A stretch of DNA of 64,000 nucleotides from an uncultured Flavobacterium sp. GTDB taxonomy: Bacteria > Bacteroidota > Bacteroidia > Flavobacteriales > Flavobacteriaceae. The position numbers and the translations under genes are program-made. Location of the stretch: assembly GCA_943912855.1 (NCBI GenBank), contig CALTVC010000005.1:62001-126000 (forward strand). Reading direction: 5' to 3'. Below, in pieces: positions 15,393 through 22,967 of the stretch (its first letter is position 1; the number at the start of each line of letters is the position of its first letter). Under the pieces are notes generated by a model that did no database searches, was not told where the DNA came from, and saw only the letters and a list, made by a program, of their open reading frames with translations.

Positions 15393-15425
15393 CAAACATA
15401 GGTATAAAAATAAACAATCTACAAA
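15393..15425 (-). promoter_or_regulatory. Promoter of the FabH-like gene
   Basis: On the minus strand TTTG (15422-15425), a 21-base spacer and TATGTTTG (15393-15400) match the Bacteroidetes consensus. The start codon is about 18 bases downstream. Confidence 0.65.
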
Positions 15426-15552
15426 TTACGATTGAATTTTAGCCTATATTTTAAGAAATCACAAGAAAAATTAACACTTAAATACTATGCTTGCATAGTC
15501 ATTGTTTAAAATGTATACTTGACTGGTAATAAGTGTTATACGGAAAAAAGCT

Positions 15553-16512
15553 TTATCCAAATGCATTACGGTCTACCGTAAGTATTACCTCAGTTTCGGG
15601 AGCTATTTCTTTATAATGCTCAAAGAATATTACCTGCCTGTCTAACGCTGCTTTAACCAGGTAACGGTTGCCCTTAAAATAACACTGTTTTACGGTTACG
15701 GTAAGTGGGCCGTTTTCGGCAACTATAAGCTGGTGAGGATATATAAGCACCGTCTGTTCAGGGTTTTGGGTTAGGGTTAGTAGCTCCAGTTTTATCTCAT
15801 TTACCTCCCCGAACAATGAAGCCGTATACTTGTTTCCGGCATTGTAATATATGTCGCGGCTTGGGGCTTTGTCCAGCAGTTTACCGTCTTTTATTACTAT
15901 GGTTTCATCGGCAAACGAAAGAGCATCGGTACTATCGTGCGTAGCCACGATTACAGTCACGCCTTTCTTTTTCAGGTAGGCAAAAAGGTTACGGCGCAGG
16001 GCGTTTTTCCTGAAGTTATCTATGTGGCTAAAAGGCTCGTCAAGAAGCAGTATTTCAGGCTCGAGCGCAAGTACTTTTGCAAGGGCTATACGCTGCTGCT
16101 GTCCACCGCTAAGGAACTGTACCTTAGTGTCTGCAAAGGCTTCCATCTCTACAATCTGAAGCAGTTCCATGATGCGCTGCTGCTTTTCGTCTTTGTATAT
16201 GTTACTCAGGAAACTGCCCACGTTTTCTGCTGCTGTCGTAAACGGCATAAGGTCAAAATCCTGGGCAAGGTATTTCATGTACGGCATCCCCGGGATCAGG
16301 TTGAACTTAGGTCCGGTAACAGCCTCTCCTTTGTAGGTTATTTCGCCGTCATTAAGGTCGTACAAGCCATATATAAGTTTTAGCAGAGTGCTTTTTCCGC
16401 AACCGCTTTCACCAATGACCGCTATGTTTTGTCCGGTCTTTGCATTAAAGCTTATGTTGTGTATTATAATAGATTCGGTATACCCGAAAGATATGTTTTT
16501 AACTGAAAGCAT
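15553..16512 (-). CDS. Orphan ABC transporter ATP-binding protein
   Basis: A 319-residue ATPase with Walker A GESGCGKST (34-42), Q-loop Gln84, signature LSGGQQQR (134-141), Walker B ILLLDEP (153-159) and switch His191. Residues 225-319 form an extra beta domain like the TOBE regulatory domain of PotA/FbpC-type importers. It would energise a membrane permease on the cytoplasmic face. No permease or binding protein lies beside it, and it has its own promoter and no partner gene, so it is an orphan subunit. The cargo cannot be told from sequence; ion, polyamine or sulfate-like importers have this domain order. Confidence 0.85.
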   Translation of the reverse strand: MLSVKNISFGYTESIIIHNISFNAKTGQNIAVIGESGCGKSTLLKLIYGLYDLNDGEITYKGEAVTGPKFNLIPGMPYMKYLAQDFDLMPFTTAAENVGSFLSNIYKDEKQQRIMELLQIVEMEAFADTKVQFLSGGQQQRIALAKVLALEPEILLLDEPFSHIDNFRKNALRRNLFAYLKKKGVTVIVATHDSTDALSFADETIVIKDGKLLDKAPSRDIYYNAGNKYTASLFGEVNEIKLELLTLTQNPEQTVLIYPHQLIVAENGPLTVTVKQCYFKGNRYLVKAALDRQVIFFEHYKEIAPETEVILTVDRNAFG

Positions 16513-16534
16513 TTACTGTTTTAGTATTTTGTTG

Positions 16535-16542
16535 CAAAAGTA
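16535..16542 (-). promoter_or_regulatory. -7 element of the ABC ATPase gene
   Basis: TACTTTTG on the minus strand matches TAnnTTTG, 23 bases upstream of the start codon at 16512. Confidence 0.55.
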
Positions 16543-16727
16543 TTGATTATACCTTACTTACGCGAATTATTGACGATCTACCTTTGAAAAAAGATTTCAA
16601 TTGAAAAAATCATAAAAAAATCTATAATTTAGATAAAGTGTTCCGAAAACAGGCTTAAATAAATCATAATGTTTTTGTAAAATTTTGCCTTTTAGTTGTT
16701 TATGATTATTATTAATAAAAAAGTTAA

Positions 16728-16735
16728 TATATTTG
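16728..16735 (+). promoter_or_regulatory. -7 element of the first barrel gene
   Basis: TATATTTG matches TAnnTTTG, 25 bases before ATG 16761. No TTTG box is seen at the usual spacing. Confidence 0.55.
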
Positions 16736-16760
16736 CAACATTCCTAAAAATAAATCAATC

Positions 16761-17393
16761 ATGAAGAAAATTACACTACTTGCTATTGCCTTACTTTTAT
16801 CTGCCTTTGCAATGGGGCAACGCCGTTATTACCAGTATTCCATTGAAGGTGGTTACGGTCTTGGTATTTCAGGAAAACCCATTAGTACCGAATTTACCAG
16901 TTTTAATGTTGGTGCAAGGCTAATGTGGAACGATAACTGGGGGTTAAAAGGCGATTTTGGTCGTAGCACATTTCGTCATGATGCTCCTTTGCCTATAAGG
17001 GAAACAGGTGTAGATTATAACAGGCTATCTGCTCAGATTGTATACAATTTGGGTCGTAATCTTAATATAGCTGATTATGTAGATAATATTAATGTTTTGG
17101 CTCATGGAGGTCTTGGTTATTCATGGATTAAGCCGGTAAATGTTCCTGCAACAGATATGACAGACAGTATGGGTCATGCTATATTTGGGTTAACACCTCA
17201 ATATTTTATCAGCGACAATATTTCTATAAACGCAGACTGGTCTTACATTGTTAACTTTTCTCAACACAGAAATTACGATGGTTATCTAAAACACAATGAC
17301 AAAGTTAAAAGCTTTACCGGTGGTCTTAGCACCGTTTCTTTAGGTCTTACAATATATCTTGGCCGTAACGGTTCAGACAGGGACTGGAGATAA
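16761..17393 (+). CDS. Outer-membrane beta-barrel protein, copy 1
   Basis: A 210-residue protein with a Sec signal peptide ending FAMGQ (residue 19). The mature part alternates polar and hydrophobic residues as in an eight-stranded barrel of the OmpA/OmpX type: YYQYSIEGGYGLGI, FNVGARLMWNDNWGLKGDFG, LSAQIVYNLGRNL, VSLGLTIYLGRNGSDRDWR. It lacks an OmpA peptidoglycan-binding domain. It is a paralogue of the next gene, sharing strand spacing and the C-terminal YxGRNGSxxDW signature. It is separated from it by a strong terminator, so the two are regulated apart. The role is probably structural in the outer membrane. Confidence 0.82.
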   Translation: MKKITLLAIALLLSAFAMGQRRYYQYSIEGGYGLGISGKPISTEFTSFNVGARLMWNDNWGLKGDFGRSTFRHDAPLPIRETGVDYNRLSAQIVYNLGRNLNIADYVDNINVLAHGGLGYSWIKPVNVPATDMTDSMGHAIFGLTPQYFISDNISINADWSYIVNFSQHRNYDGYLKHNDKVKSFTGGLSTVSLGLTIYLGRNGSDRDWR

Positions 17394-17420
17394 TATAATT
17401 AAAAAGCATATTTTATATTT

Positions 17421-17452
17421 AACAGCCACATTTTTATGTGGCTGTTTTTTTT
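17421..17452 (+). terminator. Terminator of barrel copy 1
   Basis: 17421-17431 (AACAGCCACAT) pairs with 17436-17446 across a TTTT loop, followed by a T run. Confidence 0.9.
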
Positions 17453-17597
17453 GTAAGAAATATTTAACGTTTTGTGTAAGCTAAGTTCTGTGTTTCTGTC
17501 GTTTATAAGAAAAAAGTAATACGTATTTTTATGGTAAAGCATTACATGAGCTTTTTGTAGAATCCAGATGGTAGTACGCCATCACTAAAACTTATGT

Positions 17598-18203
17598 ATG
17601 AAGAAGTGTATAACCTTAGTAGCATTCGGCCTTACATCACTGGCCTTTTCGCAGGGAAAAAATCATTTTAGTCAATATTCTTTAGAGGCTGCTTATGGTG
17701 TTAACCATGCTTCGAAACCAAACATTACGGGCTTTCATCATTTTGATGTCGGCTTTAGATATATGCATACCGAATATTGGGGTGCCAAGGTAGATTATGG
17801 CTACGACATGTATGTGTCTAACGATAGCAGGAATGCCAAGACAACCCAAAACAGGTTCTCGTTACAAGCAGTGTACAACCTGGGCAGGGCACTTAGGGTG
17901 AGCGACGTAGCCCCGGGAATTTTTAACGTGTTGCTCCATGCAGGTGGCGGGTCTACCATACTAAAAACAGAAGAAGGGCACACAGACAAGGGAACAAACG
18001 TAATCATTGGAGGCACGGGGCAGTTTTATATAGCCCCTCAACTGGCATTAACCGCCGATCTCTCAGGCATACTGAACTTTAAACAAAATTACCGCTATGA
18101 TGGAGCGGGGCGTTATGATTACTTCACAGGAAAAAGCGCTACCTTCAGTATAGGATTAACCTATTATTTTGGTCGAAATGGCTCCACGTCAGACTGGCAT
18201 TAA
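17598..18203 (+). CDS. Outer-membrane beta-barrel protein, copy 2
   Basis: A 201-residue paralogue of the preceding gene with a signal peptide ending LAFSQ (residue 19). Matching blocks are QYSLEAAYGVNHASKP, FDVGFRYMHTEYWGAKVDYG, FSLQAVYNLGRALRVSD, VLLHAGGG and FSIGLTYYFGRNGSTSDWH. Identity between the two copies is moderate, so this is an old tandem duplication. Like copy 1 it has only the barrel. The neighbouring convergent gene encodes a lipoprotein with the OmpA peptidoglycan-binding domain. The promoter is not obvious. Confidence 0.82.
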   Translation: MKKCITLVAFGLTSLAFSQGKNHFSQYSLEAAYGVNHASKPNITGFHHFDVGFRYMHTEYWGAKVDYGYDMYVSNDSRNAKTTQNRFSLQAVYNLGRALRVSDVAPGIFNVLLHAGGGSTILKTEEGHTDKGTNVIIGGTGQFYIAPQLALTADLSGILNFKQNYRYDGAGRYDYFTGKSATFSIGLTYYFGRNGSTSDWH

Positions 18204-18207
18204 GGAT

Positions 18208-18245
18208 AACAACAAAGGGTTGCCCACGGGCAACCCTTTGTTGTT
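18208..18245. terminator. Bidirectional terminator between convergent genes
   Basis: An 18-bp perfect inverted repeat (18208-18225 and 18228-18245, core AAAGGGTTGCCC) lies between barrel copy 2 and the OmpA lipoprotein gene and is flanked by A/T runs on both sides. Confidence 0.8.
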
Positions 18246-18262
18246 TATATCAGGTACTGAAA

Positions 18263-18961
18263 TTATTGCTTAGCTTCTTTCTGAGCGTCCTGAACCATCT
18301 TTTCGTTGGCTGTTATGGCAAACTCCACACGACGGTTTTTAGCTCTTCCGTCAGGTGTATCGTTGCTTGCTATCGGGTCAGCTTCACCTTTGCCATCTGT
18401 ATTAAACCTTGAAGATGCAAGTCCTTTACTACCAAGATAAGTCTTTACAGATGCAGCACGTTCCTTGCTCAGTTTCAGGTTGTACTCATCGCTACCGCTG
18501 CTGTCTGTATAACCAAATATCTGTATGTTAGTATCAGGATATTCATTAAACACAGGGATAAGTTTATCCAGGTTTTGTTTGGCTTTAGCCGTAAGTGTAG
18601 ACTTGTTCAGATCAAAGTTTACCGAGTTTTCACCCAGCGTAAGCTTAATACCTTCACCTACACGTTCTACCTCGGCACCAGGCAGGGCAGTTTCTATTTT
18701 TTGTGCCTGCTTGTCCATCCTGTTACCTATAACACCACCGGCAGCACCACCTACAACACCACCTATAATGGCGCCAAGGGCGGTATTACCACCTTTACCT
18801 ATGTTGTTGCCCAGTATACCACCTATAACGGCACCACCTACGGCACCCGCGGCAGCTCCACGCTGGGTATTGTTAGTATTCTTTACAGCCTCGCAAGAGC
18901 TAAAACCTATACTGCCTGCAAGAGCAAGTGTAAGTGCGTATATTTTTACATTCGTTTTCAT
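18263..18961 (-). CDS. Glycine-zipper OmpA-family lipoprotein
   Basis: A 232-residue lipoprotein with lipobox GFSSC (Cys23). Residues about 35-82 are a glycine-zipper region (GAAAGAVGGAVIGGILG, GAIIGGVVGGAAGGVIG) that can pack as membrane-associated helices. Residues 105-218 are an OmpA-like domain with the diaminopimelate-binding signature IFGYTDSSGSDEYNLKLS and KNRRVEFAI. The arrangement is that of the YiaD family: anchored in the outer membrane and gripping peptidoglycan. It is likely co-transcribed with the lipocalin-like gene 34 bases upstream. Confidence 0.9.
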   Translation of the reverse strand: MKTNVKIYALTLALAGSIGFSSCEAVKNTNNTQRGAAAGAVGGAVIGGILGNNIGKGGNTALGAIIGGVVGGAAGGVIGNRMDKQAQKIETALPGAEVERVGEGIKLTLGENSVNFDLNKSTLTAKAKQNLDKLIPVFNEYPDTNIQIFGYTDSSGSDEYNLKLSKERAASVKTYLGSKGLASSRFNTDGKGEADPIASNDTPDGRAKNRRVEFAITANEKMVQDAQKEAKQ

Positions 18962-18995
18962 AAGAATCAGTGTGTTTATATTATTTTTCGGGTTA

Positions 18996-19445
18996 TTAAA
19001 GTTTGCTGAATGTGTAGGTAACCGCTACGGTTTTTCCGCCTACGGTAACATTATCTACAAGCTGGAATGAGCTCTCACTTTGGTTTTGCATTTTAAGAAA
19101 GTACCCTTCGGTAACACGTTTTGCTTTTTGCCCTTCGGTAATTTTAAGTGTAAAATCGCCTGTTTTGGTTACTGTCCATACAATAGGGCTACTGAATGAT
19201 GGGCAGCCACTTTTAGCCACGCTCATCGTACCTTTATTGTTATTGGCCACAAATTTCCATGTGCTGCCTACAAAGCATTGAGAATCGGCTACATCAAAAG
19301 AAGTTACCTTAATGTATTCGCTTCCGGGGTAGGTTACGCTACTTATGGTCCAGTCGCCTTTCAGGCCGGTTTGCGATTTGTGGTCGATAGAGCCGCACGA
19401 TGCTAAAACAAGCAGCAGCATGCATAATGATACGAGTTTCTTCAT
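18996..19445 (-). CDS. Lipocalin-like lipoprotein
   Basis: A 149-residue lipoprotein with lipobox VLASC (Cys17). The mature part resembles the Bacteroidetes lipocalin-like family: an opening GLKGDWTISSVTYPG with the conserved GxW, then short strands and a closing VAVTYTFSKL. Two further cysteines (QCFVGSTWKF and SGCPSF) could form a disulfide. It probably binds a small hydrophobic ligand or acts structurally at the outer membrane. It is the first gene of a two-gene unit with the OmpA lipoprotein. Confidence 0.8.
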   Translation of the reverse strand: MKKLVSLCMLLLVLASCGSIDHKSQTGLKGDWTISSVTYPGSEYIKVTSFDVADSQCFVGSTWKFVANNNKGTMSVAKSGCPSFSSPIVWTVTKTGDFTLKITEGQKAKRVTEGYFLKMQNQSESSFQLVDNVTVGGKTVAVTYTFSKL

Positions 19446-19788
19446 GATAATTTCAAACGTTTAGGTTAAAGATGTGCTTGTGCATTTCCGTGTATAAAGA
19501 TACTTCGGATGTGGCAAAAAACGCAAGTATCGTGCCGTTTTTTTAACAGGAATAAATCTAAAAAAATGTAAGTTTAAATTGTGTCTGAACAGGTAAAAGC
19601 CCATTAATAAACCAAAGCCAACATATTATGCTGAAAAACAATTACCGATTAAATTTTTCTTAAAAGAAGATTGCTTTAACAGTTGCAAAATGCCAATTTG
19701 TCACAAATGGTGGTTTGGTATTGGATTTGACTAAGAAGGAGTACAGAAAAACAGAACAATTCAAACAACAAAAAATACAGACGATACT
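19446..19788. other. Divergent regulatory region upstream of htpG
   Basis: No gene is seen. A 6-bp inverted repeat with a one-base centre, ATTTGT-C-ACAAAT, lies at 19696-19708, about 80 bases before htpG, and could be an operator. No exact TAnnTTTG element was found for htpG. An AAGGAG at 19736-19741 is too far from the start codon to serve as a ribosome-binding site. Confidence 0.4.
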
Positions 19789-21675
19789 ATGGCAACAGGA
19801 AAAATTAATGTTTCGGTAGAAAACATCTTCCCGTTAATAAAGAAGTTTTTATACAGCGACCACGAAATATTTCTTCGTGAACTGGTGAGTAATGCCACCG
19901 ACGCTACCCTTAAACTAAAGCACCTTACCAGCATAGGCGAGGCGAGCGTAGAGTATGGCAACCCGAAAATTGAGGTTCAGGTAGATAAGGAAAACAAGCA
20001 AATCCGCATTATAGACCAAGGTCTGGGTATGACAGGCGAAGAGGTAGAAAAGTACATTAATCAGGTGGCTTTTTCGGGTGCTGAAGAATTTCTTGAAAAA
20101 TATAAAGACTCTGCCAAAGATTCAGGCATTATAGGCCACTTCGGTCTTGGTTTTTATTCTGCATTCATGGTGGCAGAGAAAGTGGAAATCATTACCAAAT
20201 CATATAAAGACGAACCGGCGGTGCACTGGGTATGCGATGGCAGCCCTGAGTTTACATTGGCACCTGCCGAGAAAACCGACCGCGGTACAGAAATCATACT
20301 GCACGTAGCAGAAGATTCGCTTGAGTTCCTTGAGGAGTATAAAATCCGTGAGTTGCTTACCAAGTACAACAAGTTTATGCCGGTGCCTATTAAATTTGGC
20401 ACTACCACAGAAACGCTTCCGAAACCGGAAGATGCAGGCGATGATTATGTAGCCGAAACCATAGAGGTAGACAACATAATAAACAACCCTAATCCGGCGT
20501 GGACAAAACAACCTGCCGACCTGACAGACGAGGATTATAAAAACTTCTACCGTGAGCTGTACCCTATGCAGTTCGACGAGCCGTTGTTTAACATCCACCT
20601 GAATGTAGACTATCCGTTTAACCTGACAGGTATACTGTACTTCCCGAAACTTTCTGCCGATCTTCAGGTTCAGAAAGATAAAATCCAACTGTACCAAAAC
20701 CAGGTATTTGTTACTGACAATGTAGAAGGCATTGTGCCTGAATTCCTTACCATGCTTCGTGGTGTGATAGACAGCCCGGATATTCCGCTAAACGTTTCGC
20801 GTTCGTACCTTCAGGCAGACGGTAACGTTAAGAAGATAAGCAACTACATTACCCGTAAAGTAGCCGATAAACTGAAATCACTGTTTAACGAAAACCGTGA
20901 AGACTTTGAGCAGAAATGGAACGACATTAAAATTGTTCTTGAATACGGTATGCTTAGCGAGCCTAAATTCTACGAAAAAGCGGGTTCATTCGTGCTTTAT
21001 CCTACCGTAGATAATACATTCTTCACTCTTGAGGAACTTAAAGAGAAACTGGCTCCTGCGCAAACCGATAAAGACGGTAAGCTTGTAGTACTGTACGCTT
21101 CAGACAAGGACGCGCAACACAGCTACATCGCCGCCGCTAAATATAAGGGTTATGAAGTAATACTACTGGACAGCCCTATTGTAAGCCATCTTATCCAGAA
21201 ACTGGAGGCAGATAATGAGAATCTTACCTTTGCCCGTGTGGATGCTGACCATGTAGACAGGCTGATACAAAAAGATGAGGAGCAAATTTCTAAGCTTAAC
21301 GAAGATGAACAAGGCAAGCTGAAAGAAGCGGTAGAAACCGTAGTACCTAAAGCTACTTACACCGTACAGCTTGAAGCTATGGACAGCGCTGCTGCTCCGT
21401 TTATCATTACACAGCCTGAGTTTATGCGCCGTATGAAGGACATGAGCAAAACCGGCGGTGGTGGTATGTTCGGTATGGGTAACTTCCCGGATATGTACAA
21501 CCTGATTGTAAACACAAACAGCAACCTTGCCGGAAGTATTCTTGCTACCGAAGATACTACGCAGCGCGAAGGGCTTATTAAACAAGCGTTAGACCTTGCC
21601 AAACTAAGCCAGAACCTACTGAAAGGTGAAGAGCTTACTGCTTTTGTTAAGCGTAGCTTTGAACTGATTAAGTAA
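19789..21675 (+). CDS. htpG: Molecular chaperone HtpG (Hsp90)
   Basis: A 628-residue cytoplasmic homodimeric ATP-driven chaperone. The N-terminal GHKL ATPase domain shows the Hsp90 motifs ELVSNATDA (helix with catalytic Glu and Mg-binding Asn), DQGLGMT and the lid motif GHFGLGFYSAF. The middle domain carries the catalytic-loop region NVSRSYLQAD near residue 340, and the C-terminal dimerisation domain ends with a Met/Gly-rich stretch (GGGGMFGMGNFPDMYN). The length matches bacterial HtpG, without a eukaryotic MEEVD tail. It is monocistronic, with a terminator at 21741. Confidence 0.96.
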   Translation: MATGKINVSVENIFPLIKKFLYSDHEIFLRELVSNATDATLKLKHLTSIGEASVEYGNPKIEVQVDKENKQIRIIDQGLGMTGEEVEKYINQVAFSGAEEFLEKYKDSAKDSGIIGHFGLGFYSAFMVAEKVEIITKSYKDEPAVHWVCDGSPEFTLAPAEKTDRGTEIILHVAEDSLEFLEEYKIRELLTKYNKFMPVPIKFGTTTETLPKPEDAGDDYVAETIEVDNIINNPNPAWTKQPADLTDEDYKNFYRELYPMQFDEPLFNIHLNVDYPFNLTGILYFPKLSADLQVQKDKIQLYQNQVFVTDNVEGIVPEFLTMLRGVIDSPDIPLNVSRSYLQADGNVKKISNYITRKVADKLKSLFNENREDFEQKWNDIKIVLEYGMLSEPKFYEKAGSFVLYPTVDNTFFTLEELKEKLAPAQTDKDGKLVVLYASDKDAQHSYIAAAKYKGYEVILLDSPIVSHLIQKLEADNENLTFARVDADHVDRLIQKDEEQISKLNEDEQGKLKEAVETVVPKATYTVQLEAMDSAAAPFIITQPEFMRRMKDMSKTGGGGMFGMGNFPDMYNLIVNTNSNLAGSILATEDTTQREGLIKQALDLAKLSQNLLKGEELTAFVKRSFELIK

Positions 21676-21740
21676 GACTTCTTAGAATCTTAGCCTTTTA
21701 GATGTGAGATTGTAGATAATAGACGCTCACTCATTATACA

Positions 21741-21771
21741 AACCTGTGGCCGAAAGGCTGCAGGTTTTTTT
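21741..21771 (+). terminator. htpG terminator
   Basis: AACCTG (21741-21746) pairs with CAGGTT (21761-21766), with an inner GGC/GCT stem extension, followed by seven T. Confidence 0.8.
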
Positions 21772-21789
21772 GTTGGTTAGAGTTCAGGC

Positions 21790-21892
21790 AAAAAAAAACG
21801 TCCTGCGATTGCAGGACGTTTTCAAAACCAATCAAAACCAATTATGAAAAAAACTTTACTTCTTGTTTATGTCAGGATTACTTCCTGATTCT
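21790..21892 (-). ncRNA. Putative small RNA, copy A
   Basis: On the minus strand TACATTTG (21897-21904) is followed by about 100 nt ending in an intrinsic terminator: an AAACGTCCTG/CAGGACGTTT stem with an 8-9 T run at 21790-21798. The 5' part folds as TCAGG-loop-CCTGA. A 93-base segment (21812-21904) is 89/93 identical to 28502-28594, and all four differences fall in the 7-nt loop of the 5' hairpin. The linker between hairpins is identical and contains two ATTGGTTTTG units. No protein is encoded on the minus strand. It lies between htpG and the DUF2805 gene. An Rfam family may already cover it; I could not check. Confidence 0.7.
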
Positions 21893-21896
21893 GATA

Positions 21897-21935
21897 CAAA
21901 TGTAAGCCGGCAAAATTGCTTTTGTGTTGGTTTTT
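21897..21935 (-). promoter_or_regulatory. Promoter region of small RNA copy A
   Basis: TACATTTG (21897-21904) is the -7 element. A conserved AAAAACCAA block on the minus strand (21927-21935) lies 22 bases upstream, at exactly the same distance as in copy B. No TTTG -33 box is present in either copy. Confidence 0.6.
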
Positions 21936-22002
21936 AGATGAATGGCTTTTATGCATAGTTGAATGACGTGTATATGTATGTAACCTGTTCAGTATCTGTA
22001 TT

Positions 22003-22029
22003 CAAAACAAAACCCTCCGAATGGGAGGG
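22003..22029 (-). terminator. Terminator of the DUF2805 gene
   Basis: CCCTCC (22013-22018) pairs with GGGAGG around a 4-nt loop. On the minus strand TTTTGTTTT follows. It lies 7 bases past the stop codon. Confidence 0.75.
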
Positions 22030-22035
22030 CTGTGT

Positions 22036-22305
22036 TTAAAATCGTTTATTAAAATAATATCGTGTATCCAGTTCGTCGTCCTGAAGCGCATTAATAGGCT
22101 TAGGCTTCGGTTTCTTTGCCATTTTTTTCTTCCACAATTCAAAATTATCTGCAGATAATTGTTGTTTCATTATATCGGTCACTTCCTTTTCAGACAGCCC
22201 GTACTGAGCTTTGATTTCTTCAAAAGGTTTTCTCGATTCCCGGGCCAGCGCCACTATCCTGTTTAACGCTTCCCTGTCCAGTTCTGAACGGTTACTCTTT
22301 TTCAT
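22036..22305 (-). CDS. TIGR03643/DUF2805 family small protein
   Basis: An 89-residue basic protein. The N-terminal two thirds match the DUF2805 (TIGR03643) pattern: ALNRIVALARESRKPFEEI, then YGLSEKEVTDIMKQQLS and FELWKKK, which looks like a helix-turn-helix-like helical bundle. A lysine/proline-rich stretch (KKPKPKP) follows. It has no signal or membrane segment. The function is unknown; relatives are often found near photolyase/cryptochrome genes, but none is present here. ATG 22305 is the only sensible start. Confidence 0.8.
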   Translation of the reverse strand: MKKSNRSELDREALNRIVALARESRKPFEEIKAQYGLSEKEVTDIMKQQLSADNFELWKKKMAKKPKPKPINALQDDELDTRYYFNKRF

Positions 22306-22555
22306 CTTGTGAAAAAATTAATAATAAATAATCTCGTTTTGTTTTTAAATATGATTGTATATCTCAATATTAATAAAAAAACGTATTGGCTCATAACGCC
22401 CGATTATTTTTCACAAAATGCTAAAAACCTCGCCGGTAAGACAACGTTTTTTTTCATTCTTTTTGAGAAAGTTTTTTTCGACAAAAAAATATTCAGGATT
22501 TTAGGAAATATGGCAGGGAAACTTGCACACGATTAACCTTGTAGAAGTACAATTT

Positions 22556-22909
22556 TTACACATACAAGTATGCCCAATACGCCAAAACGGCTTGTAACGG
22601 AAGTCGTAACCAAAGTATCCATTTTGGTACGCCCATACCAGCTTTGGGATTTGTGAGCATATATACATTAGCCGGAAAAACAGCAATGAGTAATGCAATG
22701 ATACCCCATGCCGAAAATGGAGTTAGTGCAGGTATACATAGTCCTATGCCCAGTACAACTTCCGCAATACCGCTGATGTAATTCAGTAATTCAGGTGCAG
22801 GAAATGATGGCGGAATAATACGTGTATACATGCGTGGCACCCTGAAATGGTTAAGCCCCGCAAGTACATAAAGTACTGCCATAAGGTACAAATGCCATGG
22901 TAACTGCAT
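22556..22909 (-). CDS. DoxX-like membrane protein
   Basis: A 117-residue protein with four transmembrane helices (about residues 6-22, 40-60, 66-86 and 98-115) and the family-typical HFRVPRMYTRIIPP segment and ISGIAEVVLGIGL helix of the DoxX/MauE-like group. These are small inner-membrane proteins, some linked to quinone or redox processes. No catalytic residue is evident. It is a single gene, with the DMT transporter 58 bases upstream on the same strand, so co-transcription is possible. Confidence 0.8.
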   Translation of the reverse strand: MQLPWHLYLMAVLYVLAGLNHFRVPRMYTRIIPPSFPAPELLNYISGIAEVVLGIGLCIPALTPFSAWGIIALLIAVFPANVYMLTNPKAGMGVPKWILWLRLPLQAVLAYWAYLYV

Positions 22910-22967
22910 AAAAAAACTTTGGTGTCTCTACCAAAGTTAGTTCTTTTTTACGCCATTTATATTGTGC

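Noticed and set aside
21844..21888. Plus-strand micro-ORF MKKTLLLVYVRITS and its copy at 28534-28578
   Set aside because: The two copies differ at all three variable codons and the downstream sequence does not extend the frame. The terminator T runs and exact promoter are on the minus strand, so an RNA explanation is better.
22309..22536. 75-residue plus-strand frame beginning MKKLIINNLV
   Set aside because: It lies in an AT-rich gap over the upstream region of the DUF2805 gene, has low-complexity Phe/Lys/Asn composition and no promoter.
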